Source: Paenibacillus sp. OVF10
GTDB taxonomy: Bacteria > Bacillota > Bacilli > Paenibacillales > Paenibacillaceae
Direction: 5' to 3'
DNA: 64,000 bases
NCBI GenBank assembly: GCA_022836915.1
Contig: CP094668.1
Coordinates: forward strand, 7,130,001-7,194,000
Shown here: positions 29,036 to 39,456 of the stretch, piece after piece
How positions within the stretch are numbered: the stretch's first letter is position 1
Layout of the letters: every line of letters starts with the position of its first letter
Translations under genes and position numbers: made by a program
Notes under the pieces: model-generated
The model's database searches: none
What the model saw: only the letters and a program-made list of their open reading frames with translations
What the model was told of the DNA's origin: nothing

Positions 29036-32000
29036 TTACAGATATCCTAACTTGTCCAAAACCCGTTTCAACATGACTGCTGCCTGTGCACGAGTTGCAT
29101 TTCCCTGAGGTTCAAATGTTCTGGCTGTCATGCCTTGAATGATTCCTCCTGCACCGCTTTGGCAACAGAATCCTTAGACTGGATTTTGTTGCTGTCCTTG
29201 AACTTGGATAGAGTGGTAGCAGCGGAAGATTGAAGAGAGACTGTTTTCCCACCGTAGTTCATCGCACGTACCATCATAAGTGCCATCTGCTCACGCGTAA
29301 TGGGGCGATCCGGCTTAAACGTACCATCGGTATTTCCTGTAATGATTCCCGCTTCAGCTGCAGCACCAATATAGGCACTTGTCACACTACCGCTACGAAC
29401 ATCCTGGAAACGACTTGCTGCAGTAGGTTCTCCATTCAGTCCTAGACCTCTAGCGACCAATTCAGCAAATTCCGCACGTGTAATGTTCTCATTCGGTCGG
29501 TAGAAGGAACCACCCGGTGTGTTAATTATCCATTTGGCAGAGAGCTCCTTAATGACCTCACTAGCCCAGTGTGACGCCGTATCCGGATAACTAACGATGT
29601 TGTTAACAGGGACTACCGACTGATTGCCATTCAGCTGTCCTTGAACAACTACACCACCTGTCGTATTTTTAAAGGAACTAGGTACATTGGATAACCTAAA
29701 CGTAACTGGATCGATATACGTAAATCCAGATGTTACACTCGGGGTATTGGCAGCCAATTGCATGGCCAGTTGGCTTTTCACATTCTGATCTACACGTTGA
29801 TCGCTTGTTCCATTACCGGCATACAAATATACGTCCGTATAGTTGCCAAGCTTCTGTGCTCCCGCACCTGCAATCAAGCCTTCCATCGTCCCCGATGAAG
29901 ACACAGGTACCGTCTCTAACTGAACGTATAAGGAGGGAACCGCTACTCCTGTCGTTGTACTTGTGTTTGACGTTCCTACACTCCGACTCATAGCCGCCAT
30001 ATCTAAATTAGACAGTGGCACCGTCCAGAGAAGATCGCCATATTTCACACCAATAGTGCCTGTGCGATAACTTGCAGCAATCTGAGTCAGTGCATTTAAT
30101 GGGAATCCAACATACGCAGCCGATTCACTGTCCGGAATCTCAAATACCACCGGCTGAGTCAATTTCCCGTTTGCTCCAGCGTATTCAAAGGACTGAATCA
30201 ACTTGGTTGCATCCACGTTGAATTGACGAGTCGGCCGGTTATAGTGGGACATCGCAGATACAGCAGAAGCCGTAGTATTATTCATCACAAGTAAAGACTG
30301 ACCATAGCTCGCTGCATCCAATTCCGACAACCAGGAAGGACGGTTTCCCGACTGATTATTGTTCGAACTATTATTCGTCTGTTGTAACGTAAGTGGACCA
30401 AATGCTGTTATCGTGACATTCGACGCATCCCGTAACGGCACTGCCCCAGGTACATAACTCACCGTTCCCGTCGGAGTAGCTGTCGATGTTACTGCTGAAG
30501 TATCCACTTTCAACGTCACGACAGAGCCAGAAGCTGAAGCAGACAATACAGTTGTGGTTGAATTACCAATCACTACACTGAACTGAGATGCTGTTAGCGC
30601 AGCCTGGGACTGGATTGTATCACGGAAATTAATTTGAACCGTGTCTCCCTGAAGCGTAGCCGACAGGATTTTGCCATTTCCATATGTGTACGTTACTGGA
30701 GTCAGATTAAGATATCCTGCTGGGTTATTGTTCAGATCCGTTAATCGCAATGCTCCAGGTACATATGATAACGATATATTTTGTGTATCCTTCACCGCTG
30801 AAGCCAGCGTTAACGTGACCAGATCATTTTCAATCTCAGAATCATTAACGAAGACTGGCTTACCATCGACCAGAACAGAATATTGGCTGTTGAGCGGTTT
30901 ATTCGTCGTGTTCAGTGGTTCATTGTAACGCATCCATAACTTGTTACCACTCACCTCAGCACTCTTAAACTCAGGTGGTTTGGTATCAATTGAATTGCGG
31001 ACATAGAAGCCGCTGAATCCAGCAAGAGCCTGTCCACGTGTATCTTTTACAGGCCATAAACCTGGCGTGTATGCAACCCGAACGACTTCACCATCCGTAA
31101 TCGACCGACTAAGATTCAATGTAACCACAGAGCTGCCATTGATTGATATGCTATTGATGCCTACAGCCGACTGATCCGCAGTTACACTGAATTGTCTTGC
31201 CGCATCACTTGAAGTGATATATACCGTCTCAGGATAGTACAACGTCATTGTACTGTAATACACGTTACCTTCTCGCGGCTTGGACATAACAGAATCTAAA
31301 CCGTTCTCCACATCTCTTGCGCCAAAAGCAGCCGCAGCATTGGAAGACTGATCTGTAAGACGATTACCTGTAGTACCGGGTGCATATGCGATCCGCACAA
31401 CCTGTCCTACCGCTACACCCGTATCCAAGACAACATATACACTGTCACCTGAGATATAAGTGGAGCTGACATTCCTCTTTTCACCATTTACAGTTACAGC
31501 ATAAGTACTACTCAGCGAATTAGTGCTGTACAGCCACTCATCATACGTCAGGCGAATGGTGTTATTGCTATGCATCTTAGCATTCTTCAACACAGGTGCA
31601 GTTGTATCTGCACTTAATGTTTTAAAGGCCCATGATGTAGACCCATTAAGACCTGTAAATGTATTTCCTGCTTTATCACGAAACGTATTGGGTGGAATGT
31701 CTACCACGTAATTTGTGTTGCTATCTAATGCGTTTGTAGGTGTAATCAGCAATTGTCTATTGTTTGAACTATTAATGGCTGTCTTGGATGCAACGGTTGC
31801 TCCATTTGATTTTTTGAGCGTTACATTCTGAATGTAATTCGGATCAAGTTCTTTGTTGAACGTAACTGTTAAATTTCCCGTTAATGGTGCATTGGTAGTA
31901 CCGTTTGCGGGAGATACAGTAGATACCATGAGGGACGTCGGATCGGATATGATATTGAATCCCCAAACATTCCCACTAATTGCACTGATATCATTCTCAT

Positions 32001-32838
32001 TGCTATCCCGCAAATAACCTTCTGGCATTACGATGTAATATGTAGTGTTGTTGTTCCAGTTATTCGTGGGAACGATCGTAATCGTATTTGTTCCAAAACC
32101 TGTAATTCGAGGTGCTCCTGCGTTTACTGGAATCTGCTCAAATACTGTACCACCAACTCTTCCCTGATAAATAATGAGATTCCCTCTACCTGGGGTTACC
32201 GGCTTATCGAACGTCATTACTACCTTAGTTGAAAGGGATACCATTGCTGCGTTATCAGGAACTCTACTCACAAGGGAAGTTGAGCCTAGCCCCAGAGTAC
32301 TGAAGGTCCACTCTTTGTTAGTCAGTCCCGGAAATGCAGTATTGTCAGCGTAAACAAATGATTTATTATCTATCTCTACGTAGTATGTTGCTCCCGGTAG
32401 AGTCTTGCCCAGTGTAATCGTCACTCGTAGGCCAGTAGCTGGTACAGGTGTGTTGTCCCCAGCATCGGGTGTCGTAGGGTCTGTAATCGGTGGTGTGGGA
32501 TCAACCACAACTTGGTCACTGGATACCAGCACCGAACCCATCGTTGTATTGTCATCCAAACGCTTAATCAAGATTGAACTTTGTGTACCAGTTGCCTTCT
32601 GAACAGGTTTATCAAAATCAATAACGAATGGTACTGAACTATCAACATTCGTTCCTTTCACCGCAGGAACAGTATTCGTTATTCCATTTGCACTTAATGC
32701 GTGTGCAGCATATGCTTCCTGCTCGACTCCACTCCAACCCGTAAGCCAACCTTGAGCCGTCAGCATAACAATTAAGATTCCGAGCATACCTTTTCTTGCA
32801 ATTCTCTTGAATTCCACTGATCTTCCCCTTATCTGCAT
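29036..32838 (-). CDS. SLH-anchored surface protein with Ig-like (SbsA/Big_5-type) repeats (one apparent frameshift)
   Basis: About 1267 aa. The signal region is GMLGILIVMLTAQGWLTGWS. Then come repeated Ig-like modules of ~100 residues with the Big_5 pattern (PDNAAMVSLSTKVVMTFDKP, PANGTTNAPLTGNLTVTFNK) and SwmB-like modules (VRIAYAPGTTGNRLTDQSSN). The C-terminus holds three SLH motifs (NITRAEFAELVARGLGL, RPITREQMALMMVRAMNY, GNATRAQAAVMLKRVL). The last SLH motif is reached only after restoring one G at 29145-29146. SLH domains bind pyruvylated wall polymer made with CsaB (50487-51668). I chose the ATG at 32838 with AGGAGAAGAA upstream. Confidence 0.88.
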
Positions 32839-32969
32839 TTCTTCTCCTGTCTGATGTACAGACCTCATTATGTATTTCGGTTAGAGAAGGGATTTCATTT
32901 AGTTATTTGGGGATTTATTCCATAATTTTTCCTTTTGTCCATAATAAGCAGTGAAATCGATGGAAGCAC

Positions 32970-33006
32970 AAAAAAGCCCTTAATTCCTTATCGGAGTCAA
33001 GGGCTT
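32970..33006 (-). terminator. Rho-independent terminator of metK
   Basis: AAGCCCTT / AAGGGCTT stem with six T following on the minus strand, 20 bp after the metK stop. Confidence 0.85.
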
Positions 33007-33025
33007 CATTACTGTTGAACCTAAC

Positions 33026-34228
33026 TTACAGACCTGCTTGAGTTTTCAAAAGGTCTACTTTGTCCACTTGCTCCCAAGGTACATCCAGGTCTGTACGGCC
33101 GAAGTGACCGTAAGCAGCGGTTTGTTTGTAGATTGGGCGACGCAGATCCAGCATACGGATGATGCCAGCCGGACGAAGATCAAAGTTGTTACGTACAAGC
33201 TCAACCAATTTCTCGTCGCTGACTTTGCCAGTTCCGTATGTATCCACGTTGATCGATACCGGGTTGGCTACACCAATCGCGTAAGCGAGCTGGATTTCCA
33301 CTTTGTCTGCAAGTCCTGCAGCTACAAGGTTTTTCGCTACGTAACGAGCCGCATATGCTGCGGAACGGTCTACTTTAGTTGGATCTTTACCAGAGAACGC
33401 ACCACCGCCGTGACGTGCATAACCGCCGTAAGTATCTACGATGATTTTACGTCCAGTAAGGCCTGCATCTCCCTGAGGTCCGCCAATAACGAAACGTCCT
33501 GTTGGGTTGATGAAATATTTAGTCTGCTCATCCAGCAATTCAGCTGGTACCACAGGCAAGATGACATGTTCTTTGATGTCTTTTTGGATCTGCGCAAGTG
33601 TAGTCTCTTCAGCGTGCTGAGTAGACACCACGATTGTATCCACACGTACCGGCTTGTCACCGTCGTATTCAATCGTTACTTGCGTTTTACCATCCGGACG
33701 AAGATATTCCAATGTACCGTTCTTACGCACTTCCGCCAGACGGCGTGCGATACGGTGGGACAGTGCGATTGGCAAAGGCATGAGCTCAGGTGTTTCGTTC
33801 GTTGCAAAACCGAACATCAGACCTTGGTCACCTGCACCAATGTTTTCTGTTTCACGAGCGACTTGTTCCGGGTCACGATTCTCAAGCGCTGCGTTAACGC
33901 CTTGGGCAATATCAGCGGACTGCTCATTCAGAGAAGTCAGAACTGCACAAGTGTTATAATCAAATCCGAATTTGGCACGTGTGTAGCCAATATCCTTAAT
34001 TGTATTACGAACGATGGACGGAATGTCCACATATTCAGAAGCTGAACTGATTTCACCGATGACAAGCACTAAGCCTGTGGCTACGGAAACTTCGCAAGCT
34101 ACACGAGCATTGGGGTCGTTTGCGAGAAACGCGTCCAATACGGCGTCTGAGATCTGATCGCAGATTTTATCCGGATGTCCTTCAGTTACAGACTCCGATG
34201 TAAATAGATGCCGGCCTTTAACAGACAT
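33026..34228 (-). CDS. metK: S-adenosylmethionine synthetase
   Basis: MetK makes S-adenosylmethionine from methionine and ATP. The 400-aa protein has the family signatures: N-terminal FTSESVTEGHPDKICDQISD, the hexapeptide region GAGDQGLMFGFATNE, and the P-loop-like GGPQGDAGLTGRKIIVDTYG followed by GGAFSGKDPTKVDRSAAYA. The ATG at 34228 has GGGAGG 10 nt upstream. It is monocistronic, with its own terminator and a long leader. Confidence 0.97.
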   Translation of the reverse strand: MSVKGRHLFTSESVTEGHPDKICDQISDAVLDAFLANDPNARVACEVSVATGLVLVIGEISSASEYVDIPSIVRNTIKDIGYTRAKFGFDYNTCAVLTSLNEQSADIAQGVNAALENRDPEQVARETENIGAGDQGLMFGFATNETPELMPLPIALSHRIARRLAEVRKNGTLEYLRPDGKTQVTIEYDGDKPVRVDTIVVSTQHAEETTLAQIQKDIKEHVILPVVPAELLDEQTKYFINPTGRFVIGGPQGDAGLTGRKIIVDTYGGYARHGGGAFSGKDPTKVDRSAAYAARYVAKNLVAAGLADKVEIQLAYAIGVANPVSINVDTYGTGKVSDEKLVELVRNNFDLRPAGIIRMLDLRRPIYKQTAAYGHFGRTDLDVPWEQVDKVDLLKTQAGL

Positions 34229-34483
34229 GAAGTTTCAACCTCCCATAACTAGTAGTATGGCGATTGCCCGAACAAAACATGACAGCGATTCGTTCACTGT
34301 ACCCTCGAAGCTTTCCAAAAAGGAATAAGGACGCGGAGTCCGCAGTACCGAAGATAAGGATTTTTCAGGTAATTGCCTCAAACGAAAATCAACCTTTCCC
34401 TAGTGGAAAAGGTTGCATACCTCAAGTGCCATCTTAACGTATTTGTCAAGACGTGTCAAACGAAATGGGGTAAGGAAAATGCC
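34229..34483 (-). other. metK 5' leader region without recognisable S-box
   Basis: About 255 bp. It contains a hairpin CAACCTTTTCC / GGGAAAGGTTG at about 34391-34416 and a short GCGG-AGT-CCGC hairpin nearer the gene. I looked for SAM-I riboswitch landmarks and did not find them. Whether these hairpins regulate metK is unknown. Confidence 0.4.
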
Positions 34484-34756
34484 CTATAAGTGCTGCTCTG
34501 CCTGGCGAATTAGCCTCTTGGTGATCTCTCCACCAACCGATCCATTCTCGCGGGAAGTCAGATGTCCCCACCCTTTGTATTGCCCATAGGAATGATCACT
34601 CACTTCACCGAGTTCAGATCCAAATTCTGTATCCGCACCAGCCAAACCTCTGCCACCATAACCGACATTGAGACCAAATTCTGCAGCAATCTCATACTTC
34701 ATCTGATCCAGCATTTGACGACTTTCGGGTACCACTTTGCGATTGCTTCTAGCCAT
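34484..34756 (-). CDS. Alpha/beta-type small acid-soluble spore protein
   Basis: A 90-aa SASP that coats and protects spore DNA. It carries the conserved block with the germination-protease site, LDQMKYEIAAEFGLNVGY, and the second block SVGGEITKRLIRQAEQHL. The spacer between the two (GAGADTEFGSELGEV region) is longer and more acidic than in canonical SspA (~70 aa). The ATG is preceded by GGAGG. Expected to be under sigma-G in the forespore; I could not place the promoter. Confidence 0.9.
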   Translation of the reverse strand: MARSNRKVVPESRQMLDQMKYEIAAEFGLNVGYGGRGLAGADTEFGSELGEVSDHSYGQYKGWGHLTSRENGSVGGEITKRLIRQAEQHL

Positions 34757-34904
34757 GGTTCCTGCACCTCCATTAATTGATTGTCAACAGTTATAGAGTG
34801 AGCAGGAACAAGGCTGGCTAGCCGTATTAATGTTTGTTAGAACTGGGTAATCTGAGCAAATCAAATGTATGACTAATGAATAATTCCTTTAACTGCTACA
34901 AATC

Positions 34905-35507
34905 CTATTTCAGAGTATATCCACCACGAACCATTACGGTTAAGCTATATTTGTTTCCTTCCAATACCGTGATCCCCCGTCCATCCCTTGGAAAAGAGAG
35001 CAGGTGATTGGTCGGCGCTGCCTGTCCATTCGTCAGATCAATCCCGTCCGTCAGATCAGCTACGCCATTCGTACCTTCACTGACGATCACAGCTTTGCCG
35101 CTACGTACAATGAACTCCGCGCCAGACTTGCCGATCAGCTGTTGACCCGGCTTCACGGTTACGATCTCAACGGCATCAGAAGCGCCCGAGACCAGTGGAG
35201 GAAGGGATGTGTCTCCACCTGTGCTACCGGAGTTCCCGGTTCCTGTAGAGCCAGTGTTGTTACCATTTCCTGCATTGCTGTCTGTTCCCGTATTGGTACT
35301 TCCTCCTCCAGTCGGGATCTTACCGCCCAAAGCCTGTTGGATCTGCTGATCTACATAACTCTTCGTTACGACTGGATCATCCGCTGTACCTGGTTGGCTG
35401 GTACCAGCTCCAATTGCTGTATTGCTGTATACCGACCCAACCCAGACGCCAACACCAATGGCGAGCGCAGCGAGGGATACTTTCATATAAGGTTTCATGT
35501 GAATCAT
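34905..35507 (-). CDS. Exported protein of unknown function with Gly/Ser/Thr linker
   Basis: A 200-aa protein: N-terminal signal or membrane anchor (MKVSLAALAIGVGVWVGSVY), a short coiled-coil-like segment (VTKSYVDQQIQQALGGKIP), a ~40-residue Gly/Asn/Thr/Ser-rich linker, and a C-terminal beta-rich domain (VEIVTVKPGQQLIGKSGAEF, GRGITVLEGNKYSLTVMVRG). AGGAGG precedes ATGs at 35507 and 35498; either could be used. No enzyme motif is seen. Confidence 0.78.
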   Translation of the reverse strand: MIHMKPYMKVSLAALAIGVGVWVGSVYSNTAIGAGTSQPGTADDPVVTKSYVDQQIQQALGGKIPTGGGSTNTGTDSNAGNGNNTGSTGTGNSGSTGGDTSLPPLVSGASDAVEIVTVKPGQQLIGKSGAEFIVRSGKAVIVSEGTNGVADLTDGIDLTNGQAAPTNHLLSFPRDGRGITVLEGNKYSLTVMVRGGYTLK

Positions 35508-35566
35508 TTTCCTCCTCTGGTAATCTATTAACTTTAACTATAGAGAATAAATAGACATGAGACAAG

Positions 35567-35600
35567 CAAAACCTCGCTTCCGCAGATGTGGAAGCGAGGT
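35567..35600 (-). terminator. Rho-independent terminator
   Basis: Perfect 11-bp stem ACCTCGCTTCC / GGAAGCGAGGT followed by TTTTG on the minus strand. Confidence 0.85.
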
Positions 35601-35633
35601 CTTAGCTTTAGAATATCTTAATTCTCGTTCAGA

Positions 35634-38282
35634 TTACCGATTATTATTTGGATTATTAGAACCCTCTTCCGGAAACTCTGGGATGATCGGTTCTTCTTTT
35701 GGCAATTTGGATACATCGTAACTGTAACCTTGTTCCGCTAAACGGATCCGTTGTCCCTCGAACACATCATACAGGGCAACGCGATACGATCCACCTCGGA
35801 TTTTATCAAATACGGTGTCATCAATACTCCAGTTCAGCGTTTGGTTAATGCCTGTCTTCAGATCGGTTCCTGGTGTGATCTCTTTATCAAACACTTTACC
35901 TGACCCATCGGTTAGAGACAGAATAAGCTTGTGTCCATACTCTCCACTATCCACAGCTTCCTCTTGTGTTAAGGAGTAGATCATCTCGATCTGTACTGCC
36001 GTTCCACCTGTAAGATAAGCTTTAATATTGCTACCCGAGAATTTGAACGGATACAAGTCTATATCATTCAGAGAAGATAGAACAGATAATGATTTCGGCT
36101 GTACTTCAAATGACATGGCATTAACATAAGCCGTTGCTTCACCTTCACCGGTTACAAATTTGTTGTCAGCAACCCCTTCACCTACAATCAGACGCATATC
36201 AGATAATGTTTTCACACTCTTCGGCACTTTGGCCCAGAACGTAACGATACTCTTCTGACCTGGTCCCGGTACACGATTTGCCTGCTTAGCTGTTGCTTTG
36301 TAGTATTGACCATCTGCTGTTTTGTAGTATCCTACCAACTTCGCAAGGCCACTCTGACGCAGAGACTTATTCGTCATCTCGAATTCGGTGTATACGATAT
36401 CGGACGAAGATCCCGGATACACATATGTTCTGCGTATGCCCAGCTCTGTTTCTTTATCTGCAGTTCCTTGAGTATAGGTTTTCCCTTCGCCTACATAAGA
36501 GAGGGGCTGAATTAAACCGGACGTACTAAGAGTAATCCAATCGTTCTTTTCTTCCTCACTTACTTTCTCCTGCAAAGTTAATTCCAGACGGCTCATGTTG
36601 AGTTCAGATGGAATCTTCGTCAGGAGATAAGCTTCGGTGACCATACCAGAACCTAGTAACTTGCCGCCTTGCGCGCTAATCAGCTTCGTATCTCCATCAA
36701 TACGTGCGGAATCAATCGTGAACATCGCTTCCAGCTCAGGCAATTGAACTGTTTTGGTCGATGCATTACGGATGGTGACCTTGGCAGCAATAATATCACT
36801 GTCTGTCCAAGGAAGCCGTTGCAAGGAGCCAACAGATACACCGAATGTACCTTTACTATTCTTAATTACCGTTTCTGTCGTAAGTCCATCTCCACTTGTT
36901 ACGGATTCAGGAATAGCATAGATGCCAACCGGATAGGAGAACTCAAAGCCACTCGTGCCTCCGCCAGACGTCTCCCCTTCTTTGCTCTCATCTTTGGTTG
37001 TAGGTGTCATCGCATATAATTTGATTTTGCTGGTATCCCCATTCCCTTGAATCGTAGAGTTCAGTTTGATCGTTTTAGTCGCACCTGGCTTCAACTTCAG
37101 ATCATCCAGTGCCTTTGTCTCGATCGGATAGGAAGTACCATCTTCTGTACGGATCTCTAATGCGTATTTGGGAACCTTAATTTCTTTTTTCCCTTGGTTC
37201 TTAATGACCCACTGCATCGTTAGATCAAACTCTTCATCCTCACCACGGACACGAGCAGATTCCAAAAGAGTCGATACAGGTTGTCCATCAATCGAGATGA
37301 TATTCGGTTGATTCGCTACTACGTTTACATTCGTTTGGCTAGCTTCAGGAAGCTGTAATGCAGCCACTGGCAGAGCAGTCTTCTCTTCACCTTGTTCTTC
37401 CACAAGAAGTAATTCGGACTTTTCCAGTTTCAATGCTGTAGGCAATGAAGCCATTAAATTTAACGTTTTGTTGGCCTGTGCCTGAATGCTGACACCTGTA
37501 CTATCCTTATCCGGGGTCAACGGATAATTCGTACCACCTGGTGTACGTAGAATCCACTTGATGTTTGGATTATCCAACAGCTTGTAACTGATATTATTCA
37601 GGTTTACGCCGACTTTGACGTATTGCTTCTTATTCTCACCCGGATACACTTTAATACCAGAGACTTTAACCTTGACGGCTGAGTCACTCAGACGAACCGT
37701 CTTCGTTTTCCCTACAGGTGTAGTGATGCTATATGATGCAGGAACATTGAATTTCCCCAGCGTGCTTTCATAATTTGGTTTACTGAAATCCCACTTTACA
37801 ATCAGGAAGTTCAGATCACTTAATTTCACTTCACGTCCAACCTTCATAACATATGTGAGATCCACCGTGGAACCAGGTGATACTGTCTTCTTCTCTTGAT
37901 CCTTGGCGATCAGTTTCGGAGAGAAGCTTGTTCCACCTTTTGTTTTCACTTTGCTCCAATAATCGAGCATCATCATTGGTGTGCTGTCATTATTTTTATA
38001 CGTCAATGTATACGTCACTGTATTCCCGTCATCTTGAGACAAGATATTGACGTCGGTTAACTTCACGGTACTACGTGCAGTTACTTTGACCGCAGGTACC
38101 TTAGCCAGGGTATGTACGAGTTTGTTCGTGGTTGTTGTCTGTTGCTTCTTAGTTGTTGCGCTGTTATTTGTAGCAGGTTTACCTGAGTTAGCTGGTGTAC
38201 TTGCTGCAGCTACTAAACCTCCACTTGAACTGATGAATAACATACTAGTTATCAAAGTCGTTATGACCTTTTTATGATCCAC
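35634..38282 (-). CDS. Large exported protein of unknown function
   Basis: 882 aa from the GTG at 38282, which follows GGGAGG by 7 nt; an upstream ATG would lie before that ribosome binding site. The signal peptide is MDHKKVITTLITSMLFISSS and ends before an Ala/Thr/Asn/Lys-rich linker. The rest consists of several beta-sandwich-like modules with a recurring pattern (YTLTYKNNDSTPMMMLDYW, DLTMQWVIKNQGKKEIKVPK, VYTEFEMTNKSLRQSGLAKL) resembling repeated DUF-type surface domains. The C-terminus is acidic/Pro-rich. Its leader and signal-peptide DNA are nearly identical to those of the next gene upstream (39284). Confidence 0.8.
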   Translation of the reverse strand: MDHKKVITTLITSMLFISSSGGLVAAASTPANSGKPATNNSATTKKQQTTTTNKLVHTLAKVPAVKVTARSTVKLTDVNILSQDDGNTVTYTLTYKNNDSTPMMMLDYWSKVKTKGGTSFSPKLIAKDQEKKTVSPGSTVDLTYVMKVGREVKLSDLNFLIVKWDFSKPNYESTLGKFNVPASYSITTPVGKTKTVRLSDSAVKVKVSGIKVYPGENKKQYVKVGVNLNNISYKLLDNPNIKWILRTPGGTNYPLTPDKDSTGVSIQAQANKTLNLMASLPTALKLEKSELLLVEEQGEEKTALPVAALQLPEASQTNVNVVANQPNIISIDGQPVSTLLESARVRGEDEEFDLTMQWVIKNQGKKEIKVPKYALEIRTEDGTSYPIETKALDDLKLKPGATKTIKLNSTIQGNGDTSKIKLYAMTPTTKDESKEGETSGGGTSGFEFSYPVGIYAIPESVTSGDGLTTETVIKNSKGTFGVSVGSLQRLPWTDSDIIAAKVTIRNASTKTVQLPELEAMFTIDSARIDGDTKLISAQGGKLLGSGMVTEAYLLTKIPSELNMSRLELTLQEKVSEEEKNDWITLSTSGLIQPLSYVGEGKTYTQGTADKETELGIRRTYVYPGSSSDIVYTEFEMTNKSLRQSGLAKLVGYYKTADGQYYKATAKQANRVPGPGQKSIVTFWAKVPKSVKTLSDMRLIVGEGVADNKFVTGEGEATAYVNAMSFEVQPKSLSVLSSLNDIDLYPFKFSGSNIKAYLTGGTAVQIEMIYSLTQEEAVDSGEYGHKLILSLTDGSGKVFDKEITPGTDLKTGINQTLNWSIDDTVFDKIRGGSYRVALYDVFEGQRIRLAEQGYSYDVSKLPKEEPIIPEFPEEGSNNPNNNR

Positions 38283-38360
38283 TTCCAAACCTCCCATAAG
38301 TTGCTTGTTGCTTTATAGTATAAACGTTTAGCAGGGAGAGAAAGTTACGATGTTGTTGGA
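38218..38360. repeat. Duplicated promoter/leader/signal-peptide segment, copy A
   Basis: About 143 bp spanning the first ~22 codons and ~75 bp of 5' region of the 35634-38282 gene. It is nearly identical to 39220-39360, including ATAAGTTGCTTGTTGCTTTA, and carries a TATACT-like -10. Confidence 0.85.
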
Positions 38361-38387
38361 TTTATTACAAAGCAATAGTTGCTTTTT

Positions 38388-39284
38388 TTACTCTATTACC
38401 TGAACATTTCTAGTTGTTGTGAAGACTTCTGACTGTGAAGCCGGGATTCCATTAGCACGAATATAAAGAGAATCTTTAACTTGTATAGCATATTCATCCG
38501 CATAATCTGCTAGAAAAGTGACAATAATACTATTGCCCTCAACTACTGTGGTGTAATCGATCATTGGAATTAATGTAGGAACGTTCAATTGGGACAGTTT
38601 CCTGATAATCAAGTCACTTGCATATAGTTCTTGATTAGTTGTATCAAGGTCTTGTGTAAATGGTATTTCGATCTGTTTGTTGATTTGGGGAATTTTTGTT
38701 CCAACTTCGAGTCTAACCTTAGGGATCTCTGTGTTCACTTGGGTGTTTTGTGTTGTAATGTACCATGCTGACTGTGAAGCCGGGATTCCATTAGCACGAA
38801 TATAAAGAGAATCTTTAACTTGTACAGCATATTCATCCGCATAATCTGCTAAAAAAGTGACAATAATACTATTACCCTCAACTACTGTAGTGTAATCGAT
38901 CATTGGAATTAATGTAGGAACGTTCACTTGAGACAGTTGCCTGATAATCAAGTCACTTGCATAAAATTCTTGATTAGTTGTATCAAGGTCTTGTGTAAAT
39001 GGAATTTCGATCTGTTTGTTAATTTGGGGAATTCTCGTTCCAACTTCGAGGCTTACTTTTGGAGCAACAACATTAACATCTTCTGCAAGTAATTCATTCT
39101 TGGATGCGATTTTACTTACAAAATTGGTTTTTGCTAAGCTCTCGGATCTTTTCAGGGTTGTATAACCGCTATGAAATAAATCGCCCGATACGCTATTCGT
39201 ATTCGTAGCCACTGCGATACCTCCACTTGAACTGATCAACAAGATGCTCGCCAACAAAGTCATCATGACCTTTTTATGATCCAC
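38388..39284 (-). CDS. Exported protein with internal 113-residue tandem duplication
   Basis: 298 aa from a GTG at 39284 with the same GGGAGG leader as its neighbour. The signal peptide is MDHKKVMMTLLASILLISSS. The mature protein consists of a ~45-residue linker and two nearly identical 113-residue units, each containing EVGTRIPQINKQIEIPFTQD (or its K variant), LIPMIDYTTVVEGNSIIVTF and DSLYIRANGIPASQS. The DNA of the units is also nearly identical (units start about 38431 and 38770, 339 bp apart). It resembles isolated SbsA/Big_5-like half-modules. Function unknown. Confidence 0.8.
   Translation of the reverse strand: MDHKKVMMTLLASILLISSSGGIAVATNTNSVSGDLFHSGYTTLKRSESLAKTNFVSKIASKNELLAEDVNVVAPKVSLEVGTRIPQINKQIEIPFTQDLDTTNQEFYASDLIIRQLSQVNVPTLIPMIDYTTVVEGNSIIVTFLADYADEYAVQVKDSLYIRANGIPASQSAWYITTQNTQVNTEIPKVRLEVGTKIPQINKQIEIPFTQDLDTTNQELYASDLIIRKLSQLNVPTLIPMIDYTTVVEGNSIIVTFLADYADEYAIQVKDSLYIRANGIPASQSEVFTTTRNVQVIE
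38431..39060. repeat. 339-bp coding tandem duplication
   Basis: gactgtgaagccgggattcc occurs at 38431 and again at 38770 with near-identical flanks, in frame (113 codons per unit). Confidence 0.88.
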
Positions 39285-39360
39285 TTCCAAACCTCCCATA
39301 AGTTGCTTGTTGCTTTATAGTATAAACGTTTGAGAGAGGGAGAAAGTTACAATGCTGTTG
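39220..39360. repeat. Duplicated promoter/leader/signal-peptide segment, copy B
   Basis: Partner of 38218-38360, offset by 1002 bp. The two copies lie at the 5' ends of two adjacent genes whose mature parts are otherwise unrelated. Confidence 0.85.
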
Positions 39361-39402
39361 ATATTTGTATTTTTAGCTTATCAATAAATAAGAATTCCAT
39401 AA

Positions 39403-39442
39403 ACAAAAAACAAAGAGCCAGGAATAAATTCCCGACTCTTTG
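39403..39442 (-). terminator. Rho-independent terminator of the S-layer gene
   Basis: CAAAGAG..GGAAT / ATTCC..CTCTTTG stem followed by TTTTTTG on the minus strand. Confidence 0.88.
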
Positions 39443-39456
39443 CTATAAATCAGTTA

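Noticed and set aside
33038..34045. A 335-codon plus-strand open frame opposite metK
   Set aside because: Antisense of a highly conserved gene, Cys/Ser/Val-rich and without any domain or ribosome binding site.
34229..34483. SAM-I riboswitch before metK
   Set aside because: The expected S-box core sequences and stem order were not found on the minus strand.
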